This document shows, one piece after another, positions 1 to 7,728 of a stretch of DNA of 8,626 nt. The stretch spans positions 1 to 8,626 of the forward strand of contig JBBPZD010000240.1 in the NCBI GenBank assembly GCA_038199265.1. The letters are read 5' to 3'. The DNA comes from Allobranchiibius sp038199265 (GTDB lineage: Bacteria; Actinomycetota; Actinomycetes; Actinomycetales; Dermatophilaceae). Made by a program: the position numbers and the translations under genes. The notes under the pieces are model-generated. The model was not told the origin of the DNA and made no database searches. It saw nothing but the letters and a program-made list of their open reading frames with translations. Numbering within the stretch: position 1 is the first letter of the stretch; every line of letters starts with the position of its first letter.

Positions 1-945
1 ATCTTCGCCCAGCACGCGAAGTCCAAAGAGGGCAAGGCCCAGGTTGAACTGGCCCAACTGCAGTACCTGCTGCCGCGTCTTCGCGGTTGGGGTGACTCGA
101 TGTCCCGGCAGGCCGGTGGCCAGGCGGCAGCCGGCCAGGGCATGGGTTCGCGTGGCCCTGGTGAGACGAAGATCGAGCTGGACCGCCGTCGCATCAACAC
201 CCGCATCGCCAAGCTCAAACGCGAGCTGACCGGGATGAAGACGATGCGCGACACCAAGCGTTCTTCCCGTCGCAACAACCAGGTGTTGTCGGTCGCGATC
301 GCGGGCTACACGAACGCCGGTAAGTCTTCGATCCTGAACCGCCTCACCGGCGCTGGTGTCCTCGTACAGAACCAGCTGTTCGCCACCCTCGATCCCACCG
401 TCCGTCGCTCAGAGACAGCAGATGGCCGCCTCTACACGCTTGCCGACACCGTCGGTTTCGTCAGCAACCTGCCGCACCAGCTGATCGAGGCGTTCCGCTC
501 GACGCTCGAGGAGGTCGCCGACTCCGACCTCCTGCTGCATGTCGTCGACGGATCCCACCCGGACCCGGAGGGCCAGATCACGGCGGTACGGACGGTACTG
601 GCGGACGTCGGCGCGACCGACGTGCGGGAGGTCATCGTGATCAACAAGGCCGACCTGGCCGACCCAGAGGTCATCGACCGCATCCGCCGGGCGGAGAAGC
701 ACAGCATCGTCGTCTCAGCCCGCACCGGTGCAGGCTTCGATGAGCTGAAGGCGCTGATAGACGAGGAACTACCCAAGCCCGAGATCCGGGTCGACGTGCT
801 GTTGCCCTACGACCGCGGCGACCTGCTCAGCCGCATCCACGACGAAGGTGAGGTCCTGGCGACCGAACACCTCGAAGACGGCACGCTCATCCGCGCGAAG
901 GTGACGGCCGCACTCGATGGCGAATTAGCAGCGTTCGCCCGCTGA
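1..945 (+). CDS. hflX: GTPase HflX, 5'-truncated by window edge
   Basis: HflX is a cytoplasmic, ribosome-associated GTPase that splits stalled or hibernating 70S ribosomes. The reading frame is open from base 1 and ends at TGA 943-945, giving 314 visible residues. Relatives are roughly 450-500 residues, so most of the N-terminal HflX domain lies outside the window. Counting from base 1, the family hallmark GSRGPGETK is at residues 49-57, followed by a basic helical stretch. The G domain then shows G1 GYTNAGKS (102-109), G2 region TLDPT (129-133), G3 DTVGF (149-153), G4 NKAD (215-218) and G5 SAR (239-241). The C-terminal small domain follows and looks intact. The ATG at position 100 is internal, because homologous HflX sequence continues upstream of it. 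The next gene starts 27 nt after the stop with no terminator visible, so co-transcription is likely. Confidence 0.96.
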   Translation: MFAQHAKSKEGKAQVELAQLQYLLPRLRGWGDSMSRQAGGQAAAGQGMGSRGPGETKIELDRRRINTRIAKLKRELTGMKTMRDTKRSSRRNNQVLSVAIAGYTNAGKSSILNRLTGAGVLVQNQLFATLDPTVRRSETADGRLYTLADTVGFVSNLPHQLIEAFRSTLEEVADSDLLLHVVDGSHPDPEGQITAVRTVLADVGATDVREVIVINKADLADPEVIDRIRRAEKHSIVVSARTGAGFDELKALIDEELPKPEIRVDVLLPYDRGDLLSRIHDEGEVLATEHLEDGTLIRAKVTAALDGELAAFAR

Positions 946-972
946 CGGCGTTCGCCCCGCGGCTCTGACAGA

Positions 973-3582
973 GTGGCGGGAGTGAGCGCCGAACACGACC
1001 GACTGGCCGCATCGAACCACGACCTGTCGCCGTGGCGCCTCTGGGGCCCTTACGTCAGCGCGCGCCAGTGGGGAACAGTCCGCGAGGACTACTCCGCCGA
1101 CGGGAACGCCTGGGACTACCTACCGTTCGACCATGCGCACCGTCGTGCGTACCGGTGGGGCGAGGACGGGTTGGCCGGGTTGTCCGACCGGTTCGGGTTC
1201 TTCAACCTCGGGGTGGCGCTGTGGAACGGCCAGGACGACCGTCTCAAGGAGCGACTCTTCGGCCTCACCAACACCCAGGGCAACCACGGGGAGGACGTCA
1301 AAGAGGTCTGGTGGCCAACAGACGCGACGCCCACTCACTCCTACGCCAGTTGGCTGTACCGCTATCCGCAGCAGGCCTTTCCGTACGCCCAACTCGTGGA
1401 GCAGAATGCCGCGCGTGGAAAGAACGATGAGGAGTTCGAGCTCACCGACACCGGCATTTTCGCTGACGATCGGTTCTTCGACGTCGAGGTAGTACACGCC
1501 AAGGCGACTCCCACCGATATCGTCGTGCAGGTCACGGCGACGAATCATGGCCCCGACCCTGCGCCGCTCGATCTGGTGCTGCACGGGTGGTTCCGCAACA
1601 CCTGGGCATGGGGCCGCGACGACCGTACGCCGACGATGAGCCGTGTCGGGAACGCCGTCGAGTTAAGCCACGCGTGGCTCGGTGACTACCGGATCGTTGC
1701 CGCCGGCGACCCGCAGATCCTCTTCTGCGACAACGAAACCGACAACCTGTCACTGTACGGAACCCCGAGTGTCACGGACTGCCCGAAGAACGGGATCGAC
1801 CAGAGCATCGTGCACGGCAACGCCACCTGCACCAGGCCGGATCACGGCAGCAAGGTCGGATTCTGGTGGCATCACGACGCGATCGACCCTGGCGCATCGG
1901 TCACTGTGAGCGTTCGGATGAGTGAGGCAAGAGAAGCTCCCCGCACTCACAGCGCGGAAGTGGTCGCCGCGCGCGCAACCGAGGCACAGGCCTTCTACGC
2001 ACAGGTGCTCACCGACGTCGAGAGCGAACAGGATCGGCACATCGCGCGGCGCGCCTACGCCGGGCTGCTCTGGGGCCGTCAGCTCTACCGCTACAGCGTG
2101 CAGCAATGGCTGGACGGCGACCCAGCGCAACCCACTCCACCACCGAGCCGATTGCACGGTCGCAACAGCACGTGGGCGCACCTCGACATCGCGGACGTCA
2201 TCTCGATGCCGGACGAGTGGGAGTACCCGTGGTTCGCCTCGTGGGACCTCGCGTTCCACACACTGCCCCTGGCCGATGTGGACCCCTGGTTCGCCAAGCA
2301 ACAGATCGAGCTGATGGTGCGCGAATGGGCGCAGCACCCGAACGGTCAACTGCCCGCGTACGAATGGGATTTCAACGACGTCAACCCACCGGTGCTGGCC
2401 TGGGCCGCGCAACAGGTGCACCGCATCGATGGTGGCCAGGACACCGGGTTCCTGGTGCGGATCTTCAGCAAACTGCTGCTGGACTTCTCCGGCTGGATCA
2501 ACCGCAAGGACGCCGACGGTTCTTATCTTTTCGAGGGAGGTTTCCTCGGGATGGACAACATCGGATTCTTCGACCGGTCTGCCCCGCTGCCCGGGGGTGC
2601 GCGGCTCGAACAGTCCGACGCGACCAGCTGGATGGCGTTCTACACGCTCTCCATGCTGCAGATCGCCAACGAACTCGCACGCACCGCGCCCGGTTGGGAC
2701 GACGTCGCCCGGATGTTCTTCGGATACTTCATGCGGCTCGCCGCAGCGATGGACGACTTCGGTTCCAGCGGTGTCTCCCTGTGGTCTGAGCAGGACGGTT
2801 TCTACTACGACAGCCTGGTGCGGCCCGACGGGAGCAGCGAACAGTTACCGGTCCGCTCACTCGTAGGTCTCCTGCCGCTGATCGCGGTGCATTCGGTGCA
2901 CCCCGTGACGCGAAGCCGGCTCGGCCGGTTGATTGATGAGGTCGAACGCACGCAGACCCGCGACACCGTCCTCGCAGACGCTGTCGTGCGCCATCAGTCG
3001 CGTGATGATGACCGGCTCACGCTGGCCCTCGTGCCGAGGGAACGTCGCCAAGCGCTCTACCGCAGGCTTTTCGACGAGGCGGAGTTCCTCTCACCGCACG
3101 GAATCAGGTCGCTGTCGGCGGCCTATCGGGACGGCTTCGGGACCGACGTCGACGGGGCGTACGAGAGCATCCGGTACGTGCCGGGGGAGTCCGACAGCGG
3201 GCTTTTCGGTGGCAACTCCAACTGGCGCGGACCGGTCTGGATGCCCGTGAACGTACTGCTGCTGGATGCGTTGCGTAGCTTCGCTGCTGATGACCCAGAC
3301 CTGACGGTCGAGCACCCGGTCGGTTCTGGTCAGCGGGTCACGCTCGGCGAGGCAGCCGACGATCTGCGCGATCGGCTGGTCGATCTGCTGCGCCCTGCAG
3401 AGGATGGGCGTCGCCCCGGCACCCCGCGGTGGTACCCGAGCGGGCCGCACTGGGACGAGCACGTCACGTTCAGCGAGTACTTCCACGGTGACACCGGTGC
3501 AGGTCTCGGAGCGACCCATCAGACCGGCTGGACGGCGCTGGTCGCCCACCTCATCCGACACCCGGGCGGGTCGCGCGACTGA
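973..3582 (+). CDS. GH63 / MGH1-like glycoside hydrolase (putative glucosidase)
   Basis: This is a large (869 aa) cytoplasmic-looking protein with no signal peptide or membrane segment. It resembles the GH63-type (alpha/alpha)6-barrel glycosidases that include mannosylglycerate/glucosylglycerate hydrolases and bacterial proteins annotated simply as glucosidase. The N-terminal third (about 15-330) is rich in Trp and Tyr and looks like a beta-sandwich domain. The barrel occupies about 340-865. Family-type landmarks are SWDLAFH, with Asp425 the probable catalytic acid; NSNWRGPVWMPVN at 748-760; and FSEYFHG followed by GAGLGATHQTGW, with Glu835 the probable base. These assignments rest on motif resemblance, not alignment. 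The start is uncertain: GTG 973 and GTG 982 are both in frame, and neither has a clear Shine-Dalgarno, so translation may depend on coupling to hflX. The substrate is unknown; alpha-glucoside or compatible-solute glycosides are guesses from the family. No sugar transporter or regulator lies beside it. Confidence 0.85.
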   Translation: MAGVSAEHDRLAASNHDLSPWRLWGPYVSARQWGTVREDYSADGNAWDYLPFDHAHRRAYRWGEDGLAGLSDRFGFFNLGVALWNGQDDRLKERLFGLTNTQGNHGEDVKEVWWPTDATPTHSYASWLYRYPQQAFPYAQLVEQNAARGKNDEEFELTDTGIFADDRFFDVEVVHAKATPTDIVVQVTATNHGPDPAPLDLVLHGWFRNTWAWGRDDRTPTMSRVGNAVELSHAWLGDYRIVAAGDPQILFCDNETDNLSLYGTPSVTDCPKNGIDQSIVHGNATCTRPDHGSKVGFWWHHDAIDPGASVTVSVRMSEAREAPRTHSAEVVAARATEAQAFYAQVLTDVESEQDRHIARRAYAGLLWGRQLYRYSVQQWLDGDPAQPTPPPSRLHGRNSTWAHLDIADVISMPDEWEYPWFASWDLAFHTLPLADVDPWFAKQQIELMVREWAQHPNGQLPAYEWDFNDVNPPVLAWAAQQVHRIDGGQDTGFLVRIFSKLLLDFSGWINRKDADGSYLFEGGFLGMDNIGFFDRSAPLPGGARLEQSDATSWMAFYTLSMLQIANELARTAPGWDDVARMFFGYFMRLAAAMDDFGSSGVSLWSEQDGFYYDSLVRPDGSSEQLPVRSLVGLLPLIAVHSVHPVTRSRLGRLIDEVERTQTRDTVLADAVVRHQSRDDDRLTLALVPRERRQALYRRLFDEAEFLSPHGIRSLSAAYRDGFGTDVDGAYESIRYVPGESDSGLFGGNSNWRGPVWMPVNVLLLDALRSFAADDPDLTVEHPVGSGQRVTLGEAADDLRDRLVDLLRPAEDGRRPGTPRWYPSGPHWDEHVTFSEYFHGDTGAGLGATHQTGWTALVAHLIRHPGGSRD

Positions 3583-3624
3583 CCGCTCGTCCACAGGCTG
3601 ACGGCACCGGCAGGCTGCACGCCA

Positions 3625-3636
3625 TACGCTGGCCCG
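3625..3636 (+). promoter_or_regulatory. Possible -10 element for a leaderless helicase mRNA
   Basis: TACGCT at 3625-3630 fits the actinobacterial TANNNT -10 pattern. It is followed by exactly 6 nt (GGCCCG) and then the ATG of the helicase gene, so transcription would begin at or next to the start codon. No purine-rich Shine-Dalgarno lies in these bases, which agrees with leaderless translation. No good -35 is seen at 16-18 nt upstream, so the call rests on the -10 and its spacing only. No LexA-like CGAAC...GTTCG box is present in the 54-nt gap. Confidence 0.4.
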
Positions 3637-6177
3637 ATGCCTGCGGACCTGGATGACCTGCTCACCGCGGCAGTTCAGGGGGTGGGCGGCGTGCCTCGCG
3701 AGGGGCAGACGCAGATGGCGCACGCCGTCCAGCATGCGTTGGCGAGCAAGTCGCATCTGTTGGCTCAGGCCGGCACCGGAACCGGCAAGTCGCTGGCGTA
3801 CCTCGTACCGGCCATCGCGCACGCCGTCGAGAGCGGTAAACCCGCGATCATCGCGACGGCGACCCTGGCGCTACAAGCTCAGATCGTCGACCGTGACCTG
3901 CCGCGGATTGCCGATGCGCTGGCTCCGGTGCTCGGCCGCCGGCCCACCTACGGGCTGGTCAAGGGCCGTCGCAACTACGTCTGTGTCAACAAGCTGCAGG
4001 GCGGCTACCCCGACGACGACGACGAAGGGCTGCTGTCGGTGGGGGACGTCGACCAGCAGGCAGGACGGCTGGGCCGCGAAGTGCTGCGGTTGCGCGAATG
4101 GGCGAAAGAGACCGGTTCCGGTGACCGCGACGACCTGGTGCCTGGTGTCAGCGAGCGTGCCTGGAGACAGGTGTCGGTGTCGGCGTTGGAGTGCCTGGGC
4201 TCCAGGTGCCCGGTCGTCACCGAGTGCTTTGTCGAGCAGGCCCGCATGCACGCCAAGGACTGCGACGTCGTCGTCACCAACCACAGCTTCATGGCGATCG
4301 ACGCGTTCGAGGGCCGGCGGATGCTGCCCGAGCACGACCTGCTGGTGATCGACGAAGGTCACGAATTGGTCGATCGGGTCACCTCCACGGTGACTGACGA
4401 ACTATCCGGCGGCATGGCCAGTGCTGCCGCGCGCCGATGCGGGCGCCTGGCCGACACCTCCGCCCTGACCGATGCTGCCGAGTTCGTGCAGAGCGCGCTC
4501 GGCCGGCTGGCGCCCGGCAGATTGACGGGCCTGCCGGACGAACTCGCGCTAGGCCTGGGGCGCTTACGCGACACTGCACGCGACGTGACGAGCCAGTTGA
4601 AACCCGAACAGGGCGCCCCGGCTGATGGTGGGCGGCAGATGGCGCAGGCTGCCGTCGATGAGCTGTTCGACACCGCAGCTCGGGTGCTGGAGCAGCGTGA
4701 GCTCGACGTCGCGTGGATCTCTGACGATCCGCGGCGCGGGCATCTACTGCGGGTCGCTCCGATGAGTGTCGCGATGGCGCTGCGCGATGCGGTGTTCGGC
4801 GAGCGCACCGTGGTGTTGACCTCTGCGACCCTCGAACTCGGCGGCACCTTCGACGCGATCGCGGGCACTCTCGGGCTGCGCGGCGCGGGTGGGCCGACGT
4901 GGACCGGTCTCGACGTCGGGTCGCCGTTCGATTACCCGACCCAGGCCATCGCGTACGTCGCTTCGCAGCTTCCGCCCCCGGGCCGAGACGGCACCGCAGA
5001 TGTGGTGTTCGACGAGATCGAGGCGCTCGTGCGGGCAGCAGGCGGGCGCACCCTCGGGCTGTTCTCCTCGACCCGGGCTGCCAAAGCAGCAGCAGAGGAG
5101 TTACGCAACCGACTGGGCGCGGATGTGCCGATCCTGTGCCAGGGGGACGACCAGATCACAACCCTGGTGCGGCAGTTCGCAGCCGATGGGCCGACCTGTC
5201 TGTTCGGGACGATGACGTTGTGGCAGGGAGTGGACGTTCCGGGCAGCGCGTGTCAGTTGGTCATCATCGACCGCATTCCGTTCCCGCGACCGGATGACCC
5301 GTTGGCCTCCGCACGTACCGAGGCGATCGCTCGACGAGGCGGGAACGGCTTCATGGCTGTCTCGGCCACTCACGCCGCGCTGCGTCTGGCGCAGGGTGCG
5401 GGCCGGCTGATTCGGCGCGGTGACGATCGCGGGGTGGTCGCGTTCCTGGACCCGCGGATGGTCAGTGCCCGCTACGCCGGGTTCCTGCAGTCGACGCTCC
5501 CGCCGTTCTGGCCGACCTCTGACCGCGCCCTCGTGCTCAACGCGCTGCGGCGGCTGGACGAGACCGCCGGCCCCGTCGTCCCGGTGGCCGCGCGCGGCAG
5601 ACAGGGCAAACCCGGTGCAACTGCGCAGGCCGCAGTTGCCGTCGTGCCCACCGAGGTGGTGCGCGATGACGACATTTCAGCACATCTGGAACAGACCGGT
5701 GCCGGTCCTGTCGAACACCCGGCGCCATCGTCCACGGCGCAGATGGAAGCGTCGACGCCCGCACCCGCTGTCGAGCCTGCGCAAGAAGCGGGAACCCGCC
5801 CGCAGAACGACCTGCTGGACAAGTTGCGTGCGCAGGTTGCGCACGTCGAATCCCAGCCGCTGTCGCAACCATCGATCATGCCGCTCGGCGCGAACCGGCC
5901 CACAGCCCCACCGCCGCCGACCACCCCGGTACCTCCGGACACCGGCCCGGTCGACACTGCGGATGTGGCACCGGACACCGCAGAGGAACCGGTCGAGCGG
6001 CCGTTGCGGATAGTGACCGACGATGGTGAACGCGTCTGGAGCACCCAGGACGACGAAGAGCTGCGCGACGGTGTCGAGATGGGGTTGGACACGCAGGAAC
6101 TTGCCGAACACCTCGACATCCCGCTGCAGGACATCAAGGCCCGCGCCACCGAGCTCGGCATCACCCTCGGCGACTGA
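3637..6177 (+). CDS. dinG: DinG-family Fe-S ATP-dependent DNA helicase with extended C-terminal tail
   Basis: This is a superfamily 2, XPD/DinG-type 5'-3' DNA helicase expected to unwind damaged, forked or R-loop DNA. Visible motifs are Walker A AGTGTGKS (45-52) and four Cys placed as a 4Fe-4S ligand set (C116, C186, C191, C197). These are followed by Walker B DEGH (239-242), LTSATL (394-399), FSST (476-479), GTMTLWQGVDVPG (524-536) and motif VI QGAGRLIR (586-593). The helicase core ends near residue 645. From 646 to about 788 is a Pro/Ala/Val/Thr-rich linker with one short charged helix (about 724-738). Residues 789-846 form a compact acidic domain that looks like a small helix-turn-helix (W801 to I842). 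The core matches the family's usual length, and the tail is extra. There is no N-terminal exonuclease domain. The start is ATG 3637, just before the conserved QTQMAHAV region, without a ribosome binding site. The gene follows the glycosidase by 54 nt and ends just before a long palindrome. Confidence 0.93.
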   Translation: MPADLDDLLTAAVQGVGGVPREGQTQMAHAVQHALASKSHLLAQAGTGTGKSLAYLVPAIAHAVESGKPAIIATATLALQAQIVDRDLPRIADALAPVLGRRPTYGLVKGRRNYVCVNKLQGGYPDDDDEGLLSVGDVDQQAGRLGREVLRLREWAKETGSGDRDDLVPGVSERAWRQVSVSALECLGSRCPVVTECFVEQARMHAKDCDVVVTNHSFMAIDAFEGRRMLPEHDLLVIDEGHELVDRVTSTVTDELSGGMASAAARRCGRLADTSALTDAAEFVQSALGRLAPGRLTGLPDELALGLGRLRDTARDVTSQLKPEQGAPADGGRQMAQAAVDELFDTAARVLEQRELDVAWISDDPRRGHLLRVAPMSVAMALRDAVFGERTVVLTSATLELGGTFDAIAGTLGLRGAGGPTWTGLDVGSPFDYPTQAIAYVASQLPPPGRDGTADVVFDEIEALVRAAGGRTLGLFSSTRAAKAAAEELRNRLGADVPILCQGDDQITTLVRQFAADGPTCLFGTMTLWQGVDVPGSACQLVIIDRIPFPRPDDPLASARTEAIARRGGNGFMAVSATHAALRLAQGAGRLIRRGDDRGVVAFLDPRMVSARYAGFLQSTLPPFWPTSDRALVLNALRRLDETAGPVVPVAARGRQGKPGATAQAAVAVVPTEVVRDDDISAHLEQTGAGPVEHPAPSSTAQMEASTPAPAVEPAQEAGTRPQNDLLDKLRAQVAHVESQPLSQPSIMPLGANRPTAPPPPTTPVPPDTGPVDTADVAPDTAEEPVERPLRIVTDDGERVWSTQDDEELRDGVEMGLDTQELAEHLDIPLQDIKARATELGITLGD

Positions 6178-6183
6178 CTTCCG

Positions 6184-6255
6184 CACGAAAGGCTCAGTAA
6201 AGACCGAGAGGCGCAGGTTGGCCTATGCCTCTCGACCCTTACTGAGCCTTTCGTG
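6184..6255. terminator. 72-nt near-perfect palindrome, probable bidirectional terminator
   Basis: Bases 6184-6200 pair perfectly with 6239-6255 (17 bp). After a short mismatched stretch (6201-6204 against 6235-6238), 6205-6212 pair with 6227-6234 (8 bp). A G-T wobble, one mismatch and 3 more pairs then close a TTGG loop at 6218-6221. The outer arm, read as ACGAAAGGCTCAGT with its complement, matches my recollection of the arm of the E. coli rrnB T1 terminator and of common actinobacterial terminators. It begins 6 nt after the helicase stop. There is no T tract on the + strand side, so termination efficiency is unproven. The size exceeds that of an ordinary terminator, so it could also be a dispersed palindromic repeat. 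Confidence 0.65.
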
Positions 6256-6296
6256 GCGCGGGTTGCAGTGACGGTGGGGCGTGGGAGGGTGTCCGC

Positions 6297-7259
6297 ATGT
6301 CCTCCTCACCGGCCTTCGTGCTCATCGCCGGGCCGGAACGCGTGCTGGCTGACCGCGGTCTGGGCAGCGCGTTGGAAGTCTTCCGTGAACACGACCCGCA
6401 CGTCGAGATGGTCCGCCTCGACGCGGGCGATTACGTGCCCGGGTCGTTGCTCACGCACGCCAGTCCCAGCCTGTTCGGTGGAACCACCGCGATCGTCGTG
6501 CACGATGCCGATGAGGCGGGTGACGAGCTGCAATCCGATCTACTGAGTGTGATCGCGCAGGGTCCGATCGACGATCTGCGACTGGTCGTGATGCACAAGG
6601 GCGGTAATCGTGGCAAACGCGTGCTGGACGCGTTGAAGACAGCGGGCGCTCGTCGGATCGACGCGCCGGCCATCAAAACCGATCGTGAGAAGCACGAATT
6701 CCTGACGCATGAGTTCCGCCGTGCGCGGCGCAAGGCAACCCCGGAAGCGGTGCGGGCCCTGCTGGACGCCGTCGGACGGGATGTGGGGGAGCTGACGGCG
6801 GCCGCCAAGCAACTGGTCGCCGACACCGACGGACTGATCGACGTGGACCAGGTGCAGAAGTACCACGGCGGGAAAGTCGATGCCACCGGCTTCCGGGTCG
6901 CTGATGCTGCAGTCGCGGGTGAGACATCGGAGGCGCTGCGACTGCTCCGCCACGCCCTCGCGTCCGGCGTCGACCCGGTACCCATCGTCGCCGTCCTCGC
7001 CAGCCAGTTGCGACAGGTCGCCCGGGTCGCGACGGCCGGTGGCGGTTCAGCTGCCGCACTCTCGGGCAAGCTCGGCATGGCTCCGTGGCAGATCGACCGG
7101 GCGCGGGCTGCGGCGCGCGGCTGGGACGGTGAGCGGCTCGGACGTGCGATCCAGGCTGTAGCCGCCGCTGATTTCGACGTCAAGGGTGGAGGGCGTGACC
7201 CCGTCTATGCAGTCGAGCACGCAGTCCTCATGATCACGCGAGAGCGCGGCAACGGTTGA
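6297..7259 (+). CDS. holA: DNA polymerase III subunit delta (HolA)
   Basis: The delta subunit is the clamp-loader component that opens the beta sliding clamp during DNA replication. The 320-residue product has the usual actinobacterial length. It shows the delta pattern: an N-terminal AAA+-like fold without a Walker A site; the loop ending in SPSLFGGTTAIVVHDAD (about residues 56-72) that precedes the second beta strand; a middle helical domain with an EALRLLRHALASGVDPVPIVAVLASQLRQ-type helix pair; and a C-terminal helical domain (LGMAPWQIDRARAAARGWD). The start is ATG 6297, preceded by GGGAGGG at 6283-6289 with 7-nt spacing, a good ribosome binding site. The gene is separated from the helicase by the long palindrome, so it probably has its own promoter, which I could not identify. 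A comEC competence gene often lies directly upstream of holA in actinobacteria but is absent here. Confidence 0.93.
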   Translation: MSSSPAFVLIAGPERVLADRGLGSALEVFREHDPHVEMVRLDAGDYVPGSLLTHASPSLFGGTTAIVVHDADEAGDELQSDLLSVIAQGPIDDLRLVVMHKGGNRGKRVLDALKTAGARRIDAPAIKTDREKHEFLTHEFRRARRKATPEAVRALLDAVGRDVGELTAAAKQLVADTDGLIDVDQVQKYHGGKVDATGFRVADAAVAGETSEALRLLRHALASGVDPVPIVAVLASQLRQVARVATAGGGSAAALSGKLGMAPWQIDRARAAARGWDGERLGRAIQAVAAADFDVKGGGRDPVYAVEHAVLMITRERGNG

Positions 7260-7280
7260 CCGTCGATCGGCGTGACGGAT

Positions 7281-7316
7281 TTGGGCGGGCTCCACACCGC
7301 TGGTAGATTCAGGCCT
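7281..7316 (+). promoter_or_regulatory. Probable rpsT promoter
   Basis: TTGGGC (7281-7286) and TAGATT (7304-7309) form a -35/-10 pair with 17-nt spacing. The -10 fits TANNNT and the -35 keeps the TTG. The predicted transcription start is near 7316, which gives rpsT a 5' leader of about 140 nt. It begins 21 nt after the holA stop, as expected for independent, strong expression of a ribosomal protein gene. Confidence 0.55.
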
Positions 7317-7318
7317 CG

Positions 7319-7342
7319 CGTGTGCGCCTCGGTCGTGTGCGC
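7319..7342 (+). repeat. Short direct repeat at the start of the rpsT leader
   Basis: CGTGTGCGC occurs at 7319-7327 and again at 7334-7342, a 15-nt period, immediately downstream of the predicted transcription start of rpsT. It could be an operator or part of leader RNA structure. It could equally be chance in GC-rich sequence. The rest of the leader to 7441 holds a small GGGGCGTCCCC hairpin and a tandem GACATTC repeat (7421-7427, 7431-7437), with no recognisable riboswitch. Confidence 0.3.
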
Positions 7343-7455
7343 ATGCTCAGCACCGTGTACGACGAATCGCCAGGGGCGTCCCCGCGCCCTCATCCCTCGC
7401 CGCACCGGTCGCCCTCATACGACATTCACTGACATTCGACCAAGGAAGTTCATTC

Positions 7456-7716
7456 GTGGCAAACATCAAGAGCCAGATCAAGCGTGTCAAGACCAACGCG
7501 ATCCGCACGGAGCGCAACAAGGCTCACAAGTCCGAGGTCCGCACCTGGATCCGCAAGGTCCGTGAAGCAGTCGAGTCCGGCGACAAGGATGCTGCGCAGG
7601 AATCGTTGATCACGGCTTCCAAGAAGTTGGATAAGGCTGTCACTAAGGGTGTCATCCACAAGAACCAGGCTGCGAACAAGAAGTCGAACATGGCGAAAAA
7701 GGTCAACTCGCTCTGA
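7456..7716 (+). CDS. rpsT: 30S ribosomal protein S20
   Basis: S20 binds 16S rRNA early in small-subunit assembly. The 86-residue, Lys/Arg-rich, all-helical product has the normal family length. It shows the S20 signature of an N-terminal ANIKSQIKRVKTN helix, a middle helical hairpin (VREAVESGDKDAAQESL) and a C-terminal basic stretch (KGVIHKNQAANKKSNMAKKV). The start is GTG at 7456, preceded by AAGGAAG (7442-7448) at 7-nt spacing. The next in-frame ATG would remove almost the whole protein. A promoter and a leader of about 140 nt lie upstream, and a hairpin follows the stop. S20 in other bacteria can repress its own translation. The long leader leaves room for that here, but I see no specific evidence for it. 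Confidence 0.97.
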   Translation: MANIKSQIKRVKTNAIRTERNKAHKSEVRTWIRKVREAVESGDKDAAQESLITASKKLDKAVTKGVIHKNQAANKKSNMAKKVNSL

Positions 7717-7728
7717 GTCTTGTTCTGC

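Noticed and set aside
931..960. Direct repeat GCGTTCGCCCGC / GCGTTCGCCCCGC around the hflX stop as an insertion scar
   Set aside because: The repeat is short and inexact, partly coding, and there are no flanking element remnants. It is likely chance or simple duplication.
3091..3822. A 243-codon antisense frame across the glycosidase-helicase junction
   Set aside because: It has no family resemblance, is Arg/Val rich as typical of antisense GC-rich frames, and overlaps the conserved ends of two well-supported genes.
5472..6164. A 230-codon antisense frame under the helicase tail, Ser/Thr/Gly rich
   Set aside because: Its composition is what antisense reading of a Pro/Ala-rich, GC-rich linker gives. 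There is no ribosome binding site or domain, and the sense frame is continuous with the helicase.
7343..7432. A 29-codon frame in the rpsT leader (MLSTVYDESPGASPRPH...)
   Set aside because: There is no ribosome binding site, no run of regulatory codons and no following T-tract terminator. It is probably chance.
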